DNA of 34,704 bases, from positions 1 through 34,704 of the forward strand of contig JAJPWY010000012.1 of the NCBI GenBank assembly GCA_021205725.1, in the 5' to 3' direction. Shown piece by piece: positions 1 to 6,316 of this stretch. The notes beneath the pieces were generated by a model that worked only from the letters and a program-made list of their open reading frames with translations, was not told the DNA's origin and searched no databases. The translations under genes and the position numbers were made by a program. The stretch's first letter is position 1. Every line of letters begins with the position of its first letter. This DNA comes from Clostridiales bacterium. Lineage in GTDB: Bacteria; Bacillota; Clostridia; Oscillospirales; Oscillospiraceae.

Positions 1-24
1 CAATCCAATAATGCTTAGCCATAA

Positions 25-153
25 ATGTTACAAAAACGCTTGACCAGAACAGATGTTGAGATTGCATTTGCAAAGCAATTAGGTTATAATGATGTTGTCG
101 AAAGATTGGAAGTGCTAAAAGAAAAAGGCATTCGGGAGGTGCTGGGAACATGA
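25..153 (+). CDS. Small hypothetical protein, possibly the 3' part of a broken gene
   Basis: A 42-codon frame opens with ATG at 25 and closes with TGA at 151-153, overlapping the ATG of the next gene by the usual ATGA arrangement, so the two could be translationally coupled. The peptide is hydrophilic and probably helical (it contains AKQLGYNDVVERLEVLKEKG). No ribosome-binding site precedes the ATG, and two stops (TAG at 16, TAA at 22) lie just upstream in frame. The frame one base over is open from the window edge to 42, so this may be the tail of a frameshifted gene. Its base composition is AT-richer than the core genes to the right, matching the accessory character of the first 700 bp. I do not recognise a family. 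Confidence 0.35.
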   Translation: MLQKRLTRTDVEIAFAKQLGYNDVVERLEVLKEKGIREVLGT

Positions 154-407
154 TGACGTTTGAAAAACTGAGGTGCCCTGGCACGGCACTGAGGCTGCAA
201 GGGATAATGGACTGCTATACCAAGAAGCAAGCTTCCGACAAAGAGCAGCAAGAGCTACAACGCCTAAAAAATGATGATCGTCGTATTGCAGGCCGCCCTA
301 TTTTCGCTTATGCAATGGCCGTTCTTGACTTGCTGGGAATTGAAGCATACACAGGTAATGACCTGGACACGGCAGAATTGATTCAGGATATGAGGTCAAC
401 TCAATAA
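150..407 (+). CDS. Hypothetical protein of a mobile-element remnant
   Basis: This 85-residue protein starts at tandem ATGs (150 and 153); GGGAGGTGCTGG-like purines just upstream (about 134-146) could serve as a ribosome-binding site. The N-terminal two thirds is charged and helical (KKQASDKEQQELQRLK), with a short hydrophobic stretch near residues 50-62. No signal peptide or known catalytic motif is visible. It overlaps the preceding small frame by 4 bases and ends 3 bases before the next ATG, a packing typical of phage or conjugative-element modules. I cannot assign a function. Confidence 0.55.
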   Translation: MMTFEKLRCPGTALRLQGIMDCYTKKQASDKEQQELQRLKNDDRRIAGRPIFAYAMAVLDLLGIEAYTGNDLDTAELIQDMRSTQ

Positions 408-410
408 ATC

Positions 411-590
411 ATGGCTACTAAATACACCACCAGAGAACAGGGAGCTCTCATGAGAAAGATTGACCACCCAGAAGAAAAGGTGCTTTGCCCCCGCTGCGGG
501 AGGGAATTGGAATACAGAGAGACTGGGAGCTCCTGTGAAGTGAAGTGCCAGACAAAGAACTGTTTGTATGGCTCTGTAAGGGGAATATAA
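411..590 (+). CDS. Small zinc-ribbon-like protein
   Basis: ATG at 411 opens a 59-residue frame ending with TAA at 588-590. Residues 26-51 carry CPRC followed by two further cysteines (SSCEVKC) and a last one (NC), a C-x2-C...C...C spacing that could hold one zinc ion. The C-terminus (CLYGSVRGI) resembles small hypothetical proteins common in conjugative or phage regions of gut Clostridia; that resemblance is from memory. It starts 3 bases after the previous stop and is followed by an intrinsic terminator, so it is probably the last gene of a short transcription unit. An internal ATG (Met14, at 450) is an alternative start. Confidence 0.6.
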   Translation: MATKYTTREQGALMRKIDHPEEKVLCPRCGRELEYRETGSSCEVKCQTKNCLYGSVRGI

Positions 591-609
591 AAAGTTAAAA
601 ACCTAGCAG

Positions 610-641
610 AAAGCACGATGGGAAACCGCCGTGCTTTTCTT
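610..641 (+). terminator. Intrinsic terminator after the zinc-ribbon gene
   Basis: AAAGCACG (610-617) pairs with CGTGCTTT (630-637), followed by TTCTT. It sits 20 bases after the stop of the small zinc-ribbon gene and would end that transcript. Confidence 0.7.
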
Positions 642-671
642 ATGCCCAAAACCGGGAGAAAGGAGCAGGAC

Positions 672-729
672 ATGTCATAAGACGACTATTTTGATATTGC
701 CTATCAAATTTTGGCATATCTGTATATAC
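672..729 (+). pseudogene. YjcQ-like phage protein remnant (stop at codon 3, 3' end lost)
   Basis: A strong ribosome-binding site (GAAAGGAGCAGG, 659-670) precedes ATG TCA TAA. The same frame continues beyond that stop with DDYFDIAYQILAYLY, which strongly resembles the N-terminus of YjcQ-family phage proteins (typically starting MS/AKDDY and running to LxYLYxCLK). The third codon looks like a Lys codon changed to TAA. After Tyr at about 727-729 the frame loses all family resemblance and meets another stop near 790, so the rest of the gene has been deleted or replaced. I read this as the decayed right end of a phage or integrated element. The family assignment is by eye. Confidence 0.55.
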
Positions 730-830
730 CGTTTACAAACCGTCCGAGGAATCCCCGCTCCTGCCTGACAGGACGGTGCCGCTGTCAGCGTTGACCTTGC
801 GCTGTATGGACAGTTCTTATATCTGCCTCT

Positions 831-839
831 TGCTATAAT
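831..839 (+). promoter_or_regulatory. Extended -10 promoter candidate ahead of a hairpin
   Basis: TGCTATAAT (831-839) is a textbook extended -10 element (TGn plus TATAAT). No good -35 lies 16-18 bases upstream. Initiation would fall near 845, at the foot of the hairpin at 843-899, giving an RNA that begins with that structure and runs antisense to modC. Confidence 0.35.
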
Positions 840-842
840 AAC

Positions 843-899
843 AGTCCCCTTAGTGCAGCCTCGAAATGTTGTCTTTCGAGTGTCTGCTCTAAGGGGACT
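843..899. other. Long near-perfect hairpin downstream of modC
   Basis: AGTCCCCTTAG (843-853) pairs perfectly with CTAAGGGGACT (889-899). Inside, GCAG (855-858) pairs with CTGC (884-887), and CTCGAAA (860-866) with TTTCGAG (874-880), leaving a 7-base loop TGTTGTC. About 22 base pairs are formed. It lies 33 bases beyond the modC stop, so it may end the minus-strand mod transcript, although only a weak T-rich run (GTTATTAT) follows on that strand. It could instead be a small REP/MITE-like insertion at the edge of the mobile remnant. Confidence 0.6.
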
Positions 900-931
900 T
901 GTATCAGGGAAGCTGTTCCGGGGCGATTGCG

Positions 932-1963
932 TCATTCCTCCAGGGGGAGCACCTGCTCCGGGGGCAGATAGAGCCACCGGGGAGCGGGGGAGCCGCCGAG
1001 ACGGTTCCAGAGGATGGGAGTGGCCTGGGGACGCCCGCAGGGAACCAGGCAGGTGCGCAGGTCGAAGGGACGAGAGATCTCCCGGAGCACCTCTACCTCC
1101 ACCACATTGTCTCCGGGCCCGCCTGCGGGGATGGGGCCGTTGGGACGTATCCCCACCAGAGAGGCGTTGGGGGAGACGACCTGGGCGGTGGTCAGCTCCA
1201 CGTCCCAGCCGGTGAGCCTGAGCCGGTGCTCCCCCACAGGGACAGCCTCCAGAATGGTCTCGCAGCCGGTGAGCCGGGCCGCCTGCCGCCGCCGGGGATT
1301 GGCCAGCACCTCCTCCCGGGGAGCTCGGAGCAGGATGTGTCCCTGCTCCATCACCACCAGCTCCCGGCAGAAGTGATAGACCTCCTCCAGACGATGGGAG
1401 ACGAGAATGGCCTGACCGGAGAAGGTTTGCAGAAAATCGGTCAGCTCCTGCTGCAGCTCGTCCCGGAGCACCTGATCCAGGGCGGAAAACGGCTCGTCCA
1501 GGAGAATGGTCTTTGGCTCCGGGGCCATCATCCGTGCCAGAGCTACCCGCTGTTGTTGTCCGCCGGAGAGCTGGGCAGGATAGCGACCCTCCAGCCCTTC
1601 CAGGCGGAACTGGGTGATGAGGGCCTGAACCCGCTCCTGCCGCTGGGCTTTGGGCAAGCGGAGCCCGGAGGCAATGTTCTGGGCCACCGTCATGGTGGGA
1701 AACAGGGCGTAGTTCTGGAACAGGTAGCCCACCTGTCGGCTCCTGGGGGGCAGATCGATCTTTTGGGCGCTGTCATACAGCAGCCGCCCGTCCACCTCGA
1801 TGCGGCCCCGGTCGGGGGAGACCACCCCGGCGATGGATTTCAGGGTCATGCTCTTGCCGCAGCCGGAGGCCCCCAATATGCCGATGCGGGGACACTGGCT
1901 CTCCAGGGCGATATTTAGGGAGAAGCGGCCCAGCTCCCGCTCTAATTGCAGAGAGATCGCCAT
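932..1963 (-). CDS. modC: Molybdate ABC transporter ATP-binding protein
   Basis: This 343-residue ABC ATPase energises molybdate import on the cytoplasmic face of the ModB channel. Walker A (GASGCGKS) is at residues 31-38, the Q-loop (LFQN) near 81-84, the ABC signature LSGGQ at 132-136 and Walker B (ILLDEP) near 152-157. A C-terminal extension of about 100 residues after 250 takes the place of the ModC regulatory Mop/TOBE region, though its sequence is too divergent to call firmly. The frame is open further upstream to 2029, but ATG at 1963 has a clear GAAGGAGAGG site and begins one base after the modB stop. It is the last gene of modA-modB-modC. Confidence 0.9.
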   Translation of the reverse strand: MAISLQLERELGRFSLNIALESQCPRIGILGASGCGKSMTLKSIAGVVSPDRGRIEVDGRLLYDSAQKIDLPPRSRQVGYLFQNYALFPTMTVAQNIASGLRLPKAQRQERVQALITQFRLEGLEGRYPAQLSGGQQQRVALARMMAPEPKTILLDEPFSALDQVLRDELQQELTDFLQTFSGQAILVSHRLEEVYHFCRELVVMEQGHILLRAPREEVLANPRRRQAARLTGCETILEAVPVGEHRLRLTGWDVELTTAQVVSPNASLVGIRPNGPIPAGGPGDNVVEVEVLREISRPFDLRTCLVPCGRPQATPILWNRLGGSPAPRWLYLPPEQVLPLEE

Positions 1964-1964
1964 A

Positions 1965-2669
1965 CTACCACCTCTCCTTCGGGGCAGCCGTCCGGCTGGA
2001 GAGCAGGTTGATAGCCAGAATAAGGACAAAGGCGATGATGATGACCACCGCTACCCAGATGCCCGCCGTCAGGTAGTCTCCGTTTTGCAGCACCATGGCA
2101 ATGCGCTGGGAGATGGTGCCCGTCTTTCCGGCGACGTTGCCCGCCAGCATGGAGGTGGCTCCATACTCCCCGATGGCCCGGGCAAAGGTGAGCACCGTGC
2201 CGGAGGCCACGCCGGGCCCGGCGGTGGGAATGACCACCCGCCAGAAGATGGCGGTGTCGCTCATCCCCAGGGTGCGGGCGGCGTGGATCAGGTCCACGTC
2301 CACCTGCTCAAAGGCAGCCCGGGTATTGCGGTACATCAGGGGGAAGGCGATCACCGTGGCGGCGATGACGCAACCCAGGAAGGTCTGCACCACCTTGATG
2401 CCCAGAACTTCATAGAGAAAGCTGCCGAAGGGGCGGCGCAGGGAGAAGATCAGCAGCAGGAAAAAGCCCGCCACCGTGGGGGGCAGCACCATGGGCAGGG
2501 TCAGCAGCCCGTCCAAAACGGCCTTCCATCTCGGGGTGGCGGACATGGCCCGGCGGGCCGCCCACAGCCCCAGAAAGAAGCTGAGAACTGTGGCGGCGGC
2601 GCCGGATTCCAGGGTGATCCAGAGGGGCGACCAGTCCAGATTGGAGATGGTCGAGATTAGCTCCTCCAT
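1965..2669 (-). CDS. modB: Molybdate ABC transporter permease
   Basis: This 234-residue integral membrane protein forms the molybdate channel. Several hydrophobic segments are visible (for example TVLSFFLGLWAA near the N-terminus and VVIIIAFVLILAINLL at the C-terminus). The EAA loop that docks onto ModC is seen in AARTLGMSDTAIFWRVVIP. The frame extends further upstream inside modA, but ATG at 2669 lies one base after the modA stop, the length fits ModB, and the upstream residues look like shadow translation. No good ribosome-binding site is visible, so translation is probably coupled to modA. Confidence 0.9.
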   Translation of the reverse strand: MEELISTISNLDWSPLWITLESGAAATVLSFFLGLWAARRAMSATPRWKAVLDGLLTLPMVLPPTVAGFFLLLIFSLRRPFGSFLYEVLGIKVVQTFLGCVIAATVIAFPLMYRNTRAAFEQVDVDLIHAARTLGMSDTAIFWRVVIPTAGPGVASGTVLTFARAIGEYGATSMLAGNVAGKTGTISQRIAMVLQNGDYLTAGIWVAVVIIIAFVLILAINLLSSRTAAPKERW

Positions 2670-2670
2670 A

Positions 2671-3666
2671 TCAACGGTTGTCCAGGAACATGTAAGTGGT
2701 AAAGACCTCCATAGCCTCGTCGGAGGTGATGTAGGCCAGGAACTCCTCGGCGGCAGCGGTCTGCTCCTCGGAGACGGCGGACTCGTCCAGCGGCGCAACC
2801 TGGGCCACGGGATAGATGATGTTGCCGGTCAGGTCGGTGGAGACGTGCTCCAGGATCTCGATCCGGTCGATCTCAGAGTAGGCGTCGGAGTAGTAGACGG
2901 TGCCCACCTCGTTGGAGCCTTCGGCCACAGCCTGGAGAACGGCGGAGACGTTGGCGCACTCGTTGATCTCCACCCCGCCCAGGGCCTCGGAGACCTCGGC
3001 AGTGGTGATGTCAGAGGCGGTCAGGCTGCTGTCCAGCACGCCGGTGGCCTGGAGGGCAGTCCGGGTGTAGCGGCCCACGGGGACGGAGCCGTCCGCCAGG
3101 GCGATGGAGGCGGCCTCGCTCAGGCTGTCCAGCCCGGTGACGGTGGTGCCGGAGCCCTGCCAGGTGATGACCACCACTTCGTTTTTCAGCAGATCGGTGC
3201 GGGTGCCGTCCACGATGCGGCCCTCCTCCTCCAGCTGGTCGATCTCCTTGGTGGAGGCGGAGAAGAAGATATCGCAGTCATAGCCCTCCTGGATCTGGGT
3301 GAGCAGGGTGCCGGAGCTGGCGGCGTTCAGGGTGATAGTGACGTTGGGATGCTCCGCCTCATAGTTGGCCTTCAGCTCCTCAAAGGCGTTGTTCAGAGAG
3401 GCGGCGATAAACACGTTCAACGTGACCTCAACGTCGGAGGAGGTTTCCTCAGCTTCCTCTTCGGTGTCGGTGTCTTCGGCTTCCTCGGCGTCGGCCTCCT
3501 CCGTCTCGGCGGCGTCAGCGTCCTCCGTCTCCTCAGCGGTATCCTCCGTCTCGGTGGCGGTGGCGTCGGTATCGGTGGTGTCAGAGGTGTCCTCTGTGGT
3601 GCTGCCGCAGGCGGTCAGAGCAAAGACCATACACAGGGCCATCAGCAGCGCAGTCAGCTTTTTCAT
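2671..3666 (-). CDS. modA: Molybdate-binding lipoprotein
   Basis: This 331-residue extracellular lipoprotein captures molybdate or tungstate for ModBC. Residues 1-20 form a lipoprotein signal ending LTAC, so Cys20 is the lipidated residue. Residues 22-80 are an almost purely Asp/Glu/Thr/Ala linker. The binding fold follows, with VFIAASLNNAFEELK near 85-100, the oxyanion-binding serine stretch AASSGTLL, and DIFFSASTKEIDQL. The C-terminal half shows GTVYYSDA and the typical closing EEFLAYITSDEAMEVF. GGGG-rich purines (AAAAGGGGT) precede the ATG. It is the first gene of the operon and is read from the divergent promoter shared with the LysR gene. Tungstate specificity cannot be excluded. Confidence 0.92.
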   Translation of the reverse strand: MKKLTALLMALCMVFALTACGSTTEDTSDTTDTDATATETEDTAEETEDADAAETEEADAEEAEDTDTEEEAEETSSDVEVTLNVFIAASLNNAFEELKANYEAEHPNVTITLNAASSGTLLTQIQEGYDCDIFFSASTKEIDQLEEEGRIVDGTRTDLLKNEVVVITWQGSGTTVTGLDSLSEAASIALADGSVPVGRYTRTALQATGVLDSSLTASDITTAEVSEALGGVEINECANVSAVLQAVAEGSNEVGTVYYSDAYSEIDRIEILEHVSTDLTGNIIYPVAQVAPLDESAVSEEQTAAAEEFLAYITSDEAMEVFTTYMFLDNR

Positions 3667-3743
3667 TGTTCGTTACCCCTTTTCTTCTTGATTGGAACCG
3701 GAAGCGAATGTTTTTTAAAAACAACTCCCGATTCCTGCAAAAA

Positions 3744-3765
3744 GGGGCTGCCGGTTGGCAGCCCC
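3744..3765 (-). terminator. Intrinsic terminator in the modA leader (candidate attenuator)
   Basis: On the minus strand GGGGCTGCC-AACC-GGCAGCCCC is followed directly by TTTTT (plus coordinates 3743-3739). It lies within about 10-30 bases of the predicted mod start point and about 75 bases before the modA ATG. The mod transcript would therefore pass through it before reaching modA, which fits attenuation rather than simple termination. Confidence 0.65.
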
Positions 3766-3780
3766 TCCTGCGTTTGCCCT

Positions 3781-3810
3781 ATTCTAACATTTGACAAAAG
3801 CCCTGTCCAA
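3781..3810 (-). promoter_or_regulatory. Sigma-A promoter of modABC
   Basis: Read on the minus strand: -35 TTGGAC (3810-3805), 18-base spacer, -10 TAGAAT (3786-3781). The predicted start is near 3774. It overlaps, in the opposite direction, the promoter of the LysR gene. The imperfect -35 and 18-base spacer suit an activator-dependent promoter. Confidence 0.55.
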
Positions 3811-3819
3811 TTGTATTAT
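3791..3819 (+). promoter_or_regulatory. Sigma-A promoter of the LysR gene
   Basis: A consensus TTGACA (3791-3796), a 17-base spacer and TATTAT (3814-3819) give a predicted start near 3826. The dyad at 3838-3858 lies just downstream of this start, so a bound regulator would block its own gene. Confidence 0.7.
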
Positions 3820-3837
3820 AGGGGTAAATTTGAAATT

Positions 3838-3858
3838 TCGATAGGTAAAACCTATCGA
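3838..3858. promoter_or_regulatory. Perfect dyad, likely LysR-type operator
   Basis: TCGATAGGT-AAA-ACCTATCGA is a perfect 9-bp inverted repeat containing the T-N11-A core expected of LysR-family sites. Its centre is about 74 bases upstream of the predicted mod start and about 22 bases downstream of the predicted lysR start. That is the usual geometry for activating the divergent operon while repressing the regulator itself. Confidence 0.65.
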
Positions 3859-3876
3859 CAAAGGGAGGAACGACCC

Positions 3877-4770
3877 ATGACGCTGCGTCATCTGCGCATT
3901 TTCTGCGCCGTCTGCGAGCGGGGGAGCATGTCCGCCGCCGCCCAGAGCCTGTTTATGGCTCAGCCCTCGGTGAGCCAGGCGGTCCGGGAGCTGGAGGAGC
4001 ACTACGGCACGCTGCTGTTTGAGCGGCTGGGCCGTCGGCTGGCCCTCACCCCGGCGGGGGAGCGGCTCTACCCCAGGGCGAGAGCCATGGTGGACCAGTT
4101 TGACGAGCTGGAGCGGGAGACCGCCCGGGACTGCCAGCCCCAGATCCTCCGCATCGGGGCCAACCTCACTGTGGGGTGTGCCCTGCTTCACTCCTACCTG
4201 AACCGGCTGGAGGCGGAGTATCCCCAGGCGGAGCTGCGGGTCTATGTCAGCCGTTCCTCCGACCTGCTGGAACGGCTGGAGGGGAATCGTCTGGATGTGG
4301 CGCTGACGGAGGCCCTTCCCGAACAGCACAATTACATCCAGATCCCCTTCGCCCGGGATCGTATCCTGGCCGCCGCTCACCCGGAGCACCCCATCTTTCG
4401 GCACATCCCCGCCACGGCGGAGGAGCTTTCCCACACCCGGCTGCTCCTCCGGGAGCGGGGCTCCGGGGTACGGGAGCAGTTCCAACGGCTGATGGAGCGG
4501 GCGGGCTGTGCCTGTGAGCCCTACTGGGAGTCGGTGTCCTCCACCGTCCTCATTCGGGCTGCCCGGGAACAGGAGGGCGTCACCGTCCTGCCCTATCAGC
4601 TGGCCCGGGAGTCGCTGGAGACTCACCCGGACAGCTTCCGGGAGGTGCCGGTGCAGGGGATGGATTTCAGCCGGGAGCTGGTGCTGCTCTATCATCGGGA
4701 TAAGTATGTCTCTCACCTGATGAGCCGCCTGACAGAGCTTGTGACGGAGGGGACGGAAGGGGATCGCTAA
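3877..4770 (+). CDS. LysR-family transcriptional regulator, probable regulator of modABC
   Basis: This 297-residue protein has a winged helix-turn-helix at residues 1-60 (MTLRHLRIFCAVCERGSMS, then AAQSLFMAQPSVSQAVRELE), the hallmark of the LysR family. The effector-binding domain spans about 85-290 (ILRIGANLTVGC, LDVALTEALP). The long frame is open upstream through the mod region, but ATG at 3877 fits the family N-terminus and has an AGGGAGG site at 3862-3868. It is divergent from modABC and shares a control region with a clear dyad, so regulation of molybdate uptake is the simplest inference. The ligand cannot be read from the sequence. The gene ends at a terminator shared with its convergent neighbour. 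Confidence 0.88.
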   Translation: MTLRHLRIFCAVCERGSMSAAAQSLFMAQPSVSQAVRELEEHYGTLLFERLGRRLALTPAGERLYPRARAMVDQFDELERETARDCQPQILRIGANLTVGCALLHSYLNRLEAEYPQAELRVYVSRSSDLLERLEGNRLDVALTEALPEQHNYIQIPFARDRILAAAHPEHPIFRHIPATAEELSHTRLLLRERGSGVREQFQRLMERAGCACEPYWESVSSTVLIRAAREQEGVTVLPYQLARESLETHPDSFREVPVQGMDFSRELVLLYHRDKYVSHLMSRLTELVTEGTEGDR

Positions 4771-4795
4771 AGCATCTGCCCGGCAATGTGGAGAA

Positions 4796-4839
4796 AAAGC
4801 CGCCGTATTTCCAGGTTTGATCGGAAATACGGTGGCTTT
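4796..4839. terminator. Bidirectional terminator
   Basis: AAAGCCGCCGTATTTCC (4796-4812) pairs with GGAAATACGGTGGCTTT (4823-4839) with one mismatch or wobble. It sits between the convergent lysR and CYTH-protein genes. A T-rich run follows on the minus strand (TTTTTCTC), with a weaker one on the plus strand. Confidence 0.75.
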
Positions 4840-4845
4840 GTTCTG

Positions 4846-5946
4846 TCAGTCTGTCGTCCGCCGGGCCAGGGCGGCGTTCATATAGCGCTCGTCCCCGGTG
4901 ACCTCCCGGATGACGTGCAGCTGTTCCGGGAAGCGGATGTCGTCCTCCTTCTTGCGGGTCTCGATGTTGGCAATGGCCTGATCATGCCAGAAGGGGTAGA
5001 CGTCGATCTCGAAGTACTGGTTGCCATAGGTCAGACAGTAGCGGGTCTTGCGGATCTGGCGGAGGGTGGTGTCCGCATCCATCAGCAGGGTGAGATATTC
5101 CTCCTGAGACAGGCGGCGTTCCGTCTCGATCCACTGATGATCGTTCACCCGGCTCCTGGTGGTCTGGAAATAGATGTAGTGACCTGCCGTTCCACGCTGC
5201 CGCACCCGTACCTCATCGCTGTTGGAGGATTTCAGATAGGTCTGGATGACCTCCACCCGCTGGCAGTTGGGGGTGGACTCCAGCCATTGGATGTCCGGAT
5301 ACTCGATGAGGAATTTACGGTCAGTCTCGTTGAGGGCCGGTTCTCCCAGGGCGACGGCGATCTCGGTGATGAGGCGTTCCATCTTCACCTCGAAGTCGGT
5401 GGCGTTGTCAATGACCCGCAGATGGGGATGTCCCGTCCAGGAGGCGATGATTTTGTCGTCCAGGGCGATGGCCTGGTCTACCGTCTCAATGCGGGCGGCG
5501 TTGTTGGCGGTGGTGTAGAACTCCTGGGCGCCCTTGGCCGCTGTGACCAGATGAAAGACCGCATCGTAGTTGTCCCGGAGGGTGATCTCGTCCGAGTGGA
5601 CGAATTCCAGCACCTCGTTAAATTCCGCCTGGGTCATGTACGCCTTGTTGTCCAGAGCGCCCCGGTCGCAGACGATGAGGATCTTATCCCCGGGCATAGT
5701 CCGTGCTGCCTGCTCGAACAGCTGCTCCTTCACCATCTGGAGCTTCACCTGGCATTTCTGATAGTCTGCATTGGTTCCGCAGGTCCAGGGAGCCACGCCG
5801 CCGGTGATGAACTCTGTAGCCGTCTCCGGCACGAAGAGCACGGTATACCCGCTCTGAGTGAAGTTGTTCTGAATCCAGCTCATGGCTGTGGTCTTGCCTG
5901 CGCACGGCCCGCCGGTCACGACGATCTTTGAGATAGTACCCATCAT
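4846..5946 (-). CDS. P-loop kinase-like ATPase fused to a CYTH domain
   Basis: The 366-residue protein has two parts. Residues 1 to about 200 are an AAA_28-type nucleotide-binding domain: Walker A GGPCAGKTT at 12-20, Walker B-like ILIVCDRGALDNKAY near 88-102, and VFHLVTAAKG. Residues from about 215 to 350 look like a CYTH/triphosphate-tunnel domain, with paired charged residues on strands (EVRVRQRG, IRKTRYCL, YFEIDVYPF, IANIETRKK). The usual ExExK start motif is degenerate (VEVIQTYL). Related CYTH proteins hydrolyse inorganic triphosphate or bind nucleotides; the substrate here is unknown. Two ATGs (5946 and 5943) follow a GGAGGAGG site and either could be used. It appears monocistronic with its own promoter. 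Confidence 0.82.
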   Translation of the reverse strand: MMGTISKIVVTGGPCAGKTTAMSWIQNNFTQSGYTVLFVPETATEFITGGVAPWTCGTNADYQKCQVKLQMVKEQLFEQAARTMPGDKILIVCDRGALDNKAYMTQAEFNEVLEFVHSDEITLRDNYDAVFHLVTAAKGAQEFYTTANNAARIETVDQAIALDDKIIASWTGHPHLRVIDNATDFEVKMERLITEIAVALGEPALNETDRKFLIEYPDIQWLESTPNCQRVEVIQTYLKSSNSDEVRVRQRGTAGHYIYFQTTRSRVNDHQWIETERRLSQEEYLTLLMDADTTLRQIRKTRYCLTYGNQYFEIDVYPFWHDQAIANIETRKKEDDIRFPEQLHVIREVTGDERYMNAALARRTTD

Positions 5947-5997
5947 TTTCCTCCTCCAGAACGGCCGCCATACCGTCCTGAGCTGTTTTACAAACAG

Positions 5998-6026
5998 ATT
6001 ATAACATATTTTCCTATTCTGTACAA
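5998..6026 (-). promoter_or_regulatory. Sigma-A promoter of the CYTH gene
   Basis: On the minus strand: -35 TTGTAC (6026-6021), 17-base spacer, -10 TATAAT (6003-5998). The predicted start lies about 45 bases before the ATG. Confidence 0.65.
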
Positions 6027-6316
6027 TTGCCAGTGTAAAATTCTGTCAGGCAGGGGAGGAGGGGAGAGAGTGGCGGCCGGGCGGAGCAACATGGGGCTGT
6101 AACGCCGACCCGGTGAAAAGGTAACAATTCGGTGACAGGCCTGAAGAACGAAGCGAGGGGCAACGAGAAACGGCAGGAAACCAGGGGAGCAGGCCGCATC
6201 GCCTGATGTCCCTCCGGCGGCATCTTGACCAATCACAGATGACGACCGCGATGCAGATGCAGCAGGAGCAGGAGCAGGGGAGTGGGAAGAGGGGGAGAAG
6301 GCGCACTGACTCGCTG

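Noticed and set aside
765..788. Inverted repeat CTGACAG...CTGTCAG
   Set aside because: It could fold with an inner CGG/CCG stem, but has no T-run, no nearby gene start and no second copy, so I do not assign it a role.
791..816. TTGACC as the -35 of the TATAAT at 834
   Set aside because: The spacing is 37 bases, far from the 16-18 needed; only the extended -10 reading remains.
2476..3876. Open frame running upstream of the LysR gene through modA on the other strand
   Set aside because: Its translation is low-complexity antisense of modA/modB, and the LysR family N-terminus begins at 3877 behind a proper ribosome-binding site.
3667..3876. Possible molybdenum-cofactor riboswitch upstream of modA
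   Set aside because: The leader from the predicted start is only about 110 bases and mostly a plain terminator stem; the conserved multi-helix Moco core is not visible.
5988..6306. Short minus-strand open frames in the non-coding stretch
   Set aside because: They overlap one another in different frames, lack ribosome-binding sites and have Pro/Ser/Leu-rich shadow-like composition.
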